From contig DDBO01000143.1 of NCBI GenBank assembly GCA_002332755.1, positions 1 through 16,347 on the forward strand: DNA of 16,347 nt, given 5' to 3'. Origin of the DNA: Bacteroidales bacterium UBA2030. Lineage in GTDB: Bacteria > Bacteroidota > Bacteroidia > Bacteroidales > TTA-H9. This document shows, one piece after another, positions 13,940 to 16,347 of the stretch. The translations under genes and the position numbers were made by a program. Each line of letters starts with the position of its first letter. The stretch's first letter is position 1. The notes under the pieces were generated by a model. That model ran no database searches and was not told where the DNA came from. It saw only the letters and a list, made by a program, of their open reading frames with translations.

Positions 13940-16347
13940 ATGAGCGCTTTACGAAAATTTACTGCTTTAGCATTATTGGCTTTTCTCCTGCAGGCCGCCT
14001 ACCCTCAGGATATGGCAAGCAAAGTGTATTCACTTTCTGTAACCCGGAAAAGCCTGGCAGAGTTAATACCCACTATTGAAAATATCACAGGACTGTCTAT
14101 CGCCTTTAGCCCTTCCGTAACCGACCCTTCCACAAAAATCTCCTGTAAAATAGTTTCCCGCAACCTTTCAGAATTTTTGAATGCAGTTTTTAAAAATAAT
14201 GGCATATCCTGGGAAATCATTGACAAGCAAATAGTCCTGCGCAAACAGCAGGAATCTCCTCCCATACGGTTCAACACTATCTATGGAACGGTGAGGGATG
14301 CCAGAAGTGGTGAACTTTTAGCCGGGGCTCGCATCAGTTTTACAGGCACAGCTTCCGTTTTTACTAACTCTTATGGTTATTTCTCTGTTCAGCTGCCTGT
14401 TACTACAGCCTTACTTGAGGTTTTTTATCCTGGTTATCAGCCTGCTACACTTCAGCTAACGGAAAAGATAGCATTGCCGTGTATTGTAGCTCTCGAGCCT
14501 TTGTGGGTGGAAATGCAACCTGTTGAGATTAAAGAAAAAGGGACTTCGGCTGGTTATTGGGAAGCTGGACAAGGGGGATTACTCATGAGGCAATTGAGAG
14601 AAGGTAGCGGAGGCAATGATATGATTACTGCCCTGGGTACACTTCCCGGATTTTCTCTTTTTGGGGATGGAAGCACCCGTTTTTTTGTACGCGGGGGTGA
14701 AAGCAGCCAAAACCTTATTCTTATTGATGAATCTCCGGTGTTCAACCCTTCTCACCTCCTGGGTTTTGTTTCATCTCTCGATGCTTCGATTATCAGGGAA
14801 ATAAGGGCCTGGAAAGGGGATGCACCCTCCGAATTTGGCAATCGCCTGTCGGGCGTGGTCGATATTCATTTAAAGGAAGGAAACCTCAATAAGCTCGCAG
14901 GTATGATAAATTTGAACCCTTTCTTTAGCTCAACGATAATTGAGGTGCCTTTGAAAAAAGAAAAAGCCGGATTAATGGTTTCGGCACGCCGCTCCAACCT
15001 CGAATGGCTCAGACTTTCTGCTTTTACTCCCTACGATTTTAATTTTTCTTTTTATGATCTTCATTTAAAACTCAACAGCTGGTTGAATAACAAAAACAGA
15101 TTCTATGCTACCTTCTATACCTCTTCCGATCAGTACTCGGCAGTTACTGAATCGGTTTTAAAAAATTACGGACTGGGTTGGCATAACCTGCTTACTTCAT
15201 TGCGTTGGAACTGGTTAGCAGGTTCCAATCTTTTTGTCAATACTCTTTTCAATACGAGCCGCTATACTTACCGACTTTATCTGAATAGTCGCCATACCGA
15301 CTATTGGAATTCTGCCGTAAACTGGTTTGCCTTGCACAGCAATCTGAGCTGGTTCCTTTCCCCCCGACTGGTAGTTCGGGCCGGAGGGGGTGTCGAAAAT
15401 TATATTTCTGAACCCGGTAATGTAGTCATGGGCCCTGGTGGCTCTGCTGTTTTTAGCAGTAATTCAAGAAAATTCCGTTCGCTGAGTGGTTTTGCTTACG
15501 TGGGCTCCGAAATTACTACGGCCGAAGGTAAATGGCTTATCCATCCGGGTTTACGTATAACTGTTTGGGGAAATTATGGTCCACAGGTTGTGCCTTACTT
15601 TAATAGTGAATATCAGGTTTTTGCAACGGATACTATACCCTCCGGGCAGTTTTATTATACGCATACCAGCCTTGAACCGCGTTTGCGCCTGGTTCTCAGA
15701 ACCTCTGAAACCATTCGGTTGATGGCCTCTGTAGCTTCTACCCGTCAATATTTCCAACCTTTATCGAATACAGCCAGCCCATTCACCACCCTCGAGACAT
15801 GGATGCCCTCAGGACCCAATATTAAGCCTCAATCTTCCCTTTTGCTTTCTGCTGGCATCGGCTATACTTCTCCTGCCGAAACCTTCGAATGCAGCCTTGA
15901 AGCTTATTTTCGTGATCTTAAGGGTCAAATCGATTATCGCGATCATGCAGGCTTGCTTTATGAGCCATTCCCTGAAGGGCAAATCCGACAAGGGAATGCC
16001 AGAGCTGCAGGAATAGAATTTCGGCTTTCTAAAGTCCGGGGTAATATCACTGGCGGGCTAACTTATGTATTCAGCCGCGTAAAAAGAACAACACCGGCAA
16101 TTAATGATGGCAACACGTATTTTCCTTATTTCGATCGTCCCCATCAGGCTATGTTTTTTTTAAAATATAATAACCTCCGAAATTTGAGTGCCGGTGCTGC
16201 CTGGTATCTTTCCAATGGGGGAATGACAACTCTGCCCTCAGGTTTTTATCTCGAAAATGGTCTCCCTGTGCCGGTCTACTCAAAGAGGTATAATGCTCGT
16301 CTGCCTCTTTATCATCGCCTCGACCTCTTTGCCAACTATTCCTGGAA
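13940..16347 (+). CDS. TonB-dependent receptor with STN signalling domain (3' partial)
   Basis: Outer-membrane receptor, open from the ATG at 13940 to the window end (802 codons seen, no stop). Residues 1-23 are a signal peptide. An STN domain (about 29-102, VYSLSVTRKSLAELIPTIENITG) fits signalling to FecR. A carboxypeptidase-like regulatory domain follows (about 113-195, IYGTVRDARSGELLAGARISF), then the plug (about 200-315) with FFVRGGESSQNLILIDESPVFN and SGVVDIHLKEG, then beta-barrel strands. The plug lacks the SusC/RagA signature, so it is a non-SusC receptor; the substrate cannot be named. It is odd that IDES stands where many relatives have a DG-V/I-P motif. The stop of FecR is 6 bp upstream, so sigma, FecR and receptor look like one unit. 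The C-terminus, and any partner after it, lie beyond the window. Confidence 0.92.
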   Translation, partial: MSALRKFTALALLAFLLQAAYPQDMASKVYSLSVTRKSLAELIPTIENITGLSIAFSPSVTDPSTKISCKIVSRNLSEFLNAVFKNNGISWEIIDKQIVLRKQQESPPIRFNTIYGTVRDARSGELLAGARISFTGTASVFTNSYGYFSVQLPVTTALLEVFYPGYQPATLQLTEKIALPCIVALEPLWVEMQPVEIKEKGTSAGYWEAGQGGLLMRQLREGSGGNDMITALGTLPGFSLFGDGSTRFFVRGGESSQNLILIDESPVFNPSHLLGFVSSLDASIIREIRAWKGDAPSEFGNRLSGVVDIHLKEGNLNKLAGMINLNPFFSSTIIEVPLKKEKAGLMVSARRSNLEWLRLSAFTPYDFNFSFYDLHLKLNSWLNNKNRFYATFYTSSDQYSAVTESVLKNYGLGWHNLLTSLRWNWLAGSNLFVNTLFNTSRYTYRLYLNSRHTDYWNSAVNWFALHSNLSWFLSPRLVVRAGGGVENYISEPGNVVMGPGGSAVFSSNSRKFRSLSGFAYVGSEITTAEGKWLIHPGLRITVWGNYGPQVVPYFNSEYQVFATDTIPSGQFYYTHTSLEPRLRLVLRTSETIRLMASVASTRQYFQPLSNTASPFTTLETWMPSGPNIKPQSSLLLSAGIGYTSPAETFECSLEAYFRDLKGQIDYRDHAGLLYEPFPEGQIRQGNARAAGIEFRLSKVRGNITGGLTYVFSRVKRTTPAINDGNTYFPYFDRPHQAMFFLKYNNLRNLSAGAAWYLSNGGMTTLPSGFYLENGLPVPVYSKRYNARLPLYHRLDLFANYSW

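Noticed and set aside
13940..16347. SusC-type starch/glycan importer next to the alpha-glucan genes
   Set aside because: The plug lacks the SusC/RagA signature, and no SusD is visible; the closeness to pulA and glgB alone does not make it a polysaccharide utilisation locus.
1..16347. CRISPR arrays, insertion sequences, tRNA or rRNA genes
   Set aside because: No regularly spaced repeats, transposase coding sequence with terminal inverted repeats, or RNA gene sequence was recognised on either strand.

Overview
The window looks like chromosomal DNA of a member of the Bacteroidota. The evidence is promoter matches of the TTTG-N19/21-TAnnTTTG type, a near absence of Shine-Dalgarno sequences, an ECF sigma / FecR / TonB-receptor cassette whose receptor carries an STN domain and a carboxypeptidase-like domain, and a complete Na+-NQR operon. 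The lineage below phylum cannot be fixed from sequence alone; a Bacteroidales-like organism is an inference. No mobile element, CRISPR array, tRNA or rRNA was seen.

Left part (1-6735). An AT-rich leader of about 0.5 kb without a recognisable gene lies next to the terminator of the nqr operon. nqrA-B-C-D-E-F then run on the minus strand from 6392 down to 569. They encode all six subunits of the Na+-translocating NADH:quinone oxidoreductase, with the flavinylation motifs in NqrB and NqrC, the paired membrane cysteines in NqrD and NqrE, and the [2Fe-2S], FAD and NADH motifs in NqrF. The genes are tightly packed, with an ATGA overlap (C/D) and a TGATG overlap (E/F). Upstream of nqrA is a full Bacteroidota-type promoter. 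An 18-bp palindrome matching the Rex operator pattern TTGTTAA-N4-TTAACAA overlaps its -7 box and start region. If real, NADH/NAD+ balance would control an NADH-oxidising sodium pump.

Middle part (6678-8193). A 64-residue DUF2892-type membrane protein on the minus strand has its own terminator. Divergent from it are two small plus-strand genes 11 bp apart: a zinc-ribbon / transmembrane / LysM protein and a soluble coiled-coil protein. They form a small operon of unknown function.

Right part (8194-16347, plus strand). An exported type I pullulanase is followed by a cytoplasmic glycogen branching enzyme of the eukaryotic-like GH13_8 type. Only 6 bp after the branching enzyme comes an ECF sigma factor, then a FecR-type anti-sigma factor and a TonB-dependent receptor cut by the window end. 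In the established cell-surface signalling model the receptor's STN domain signals through FecR to release the sigma factor. The receptor plug is not SusC-like, so starch import cannot be assumed, but the tight placement after glgB means read-through from alpha-glucan genes would feed the signalling cassette.
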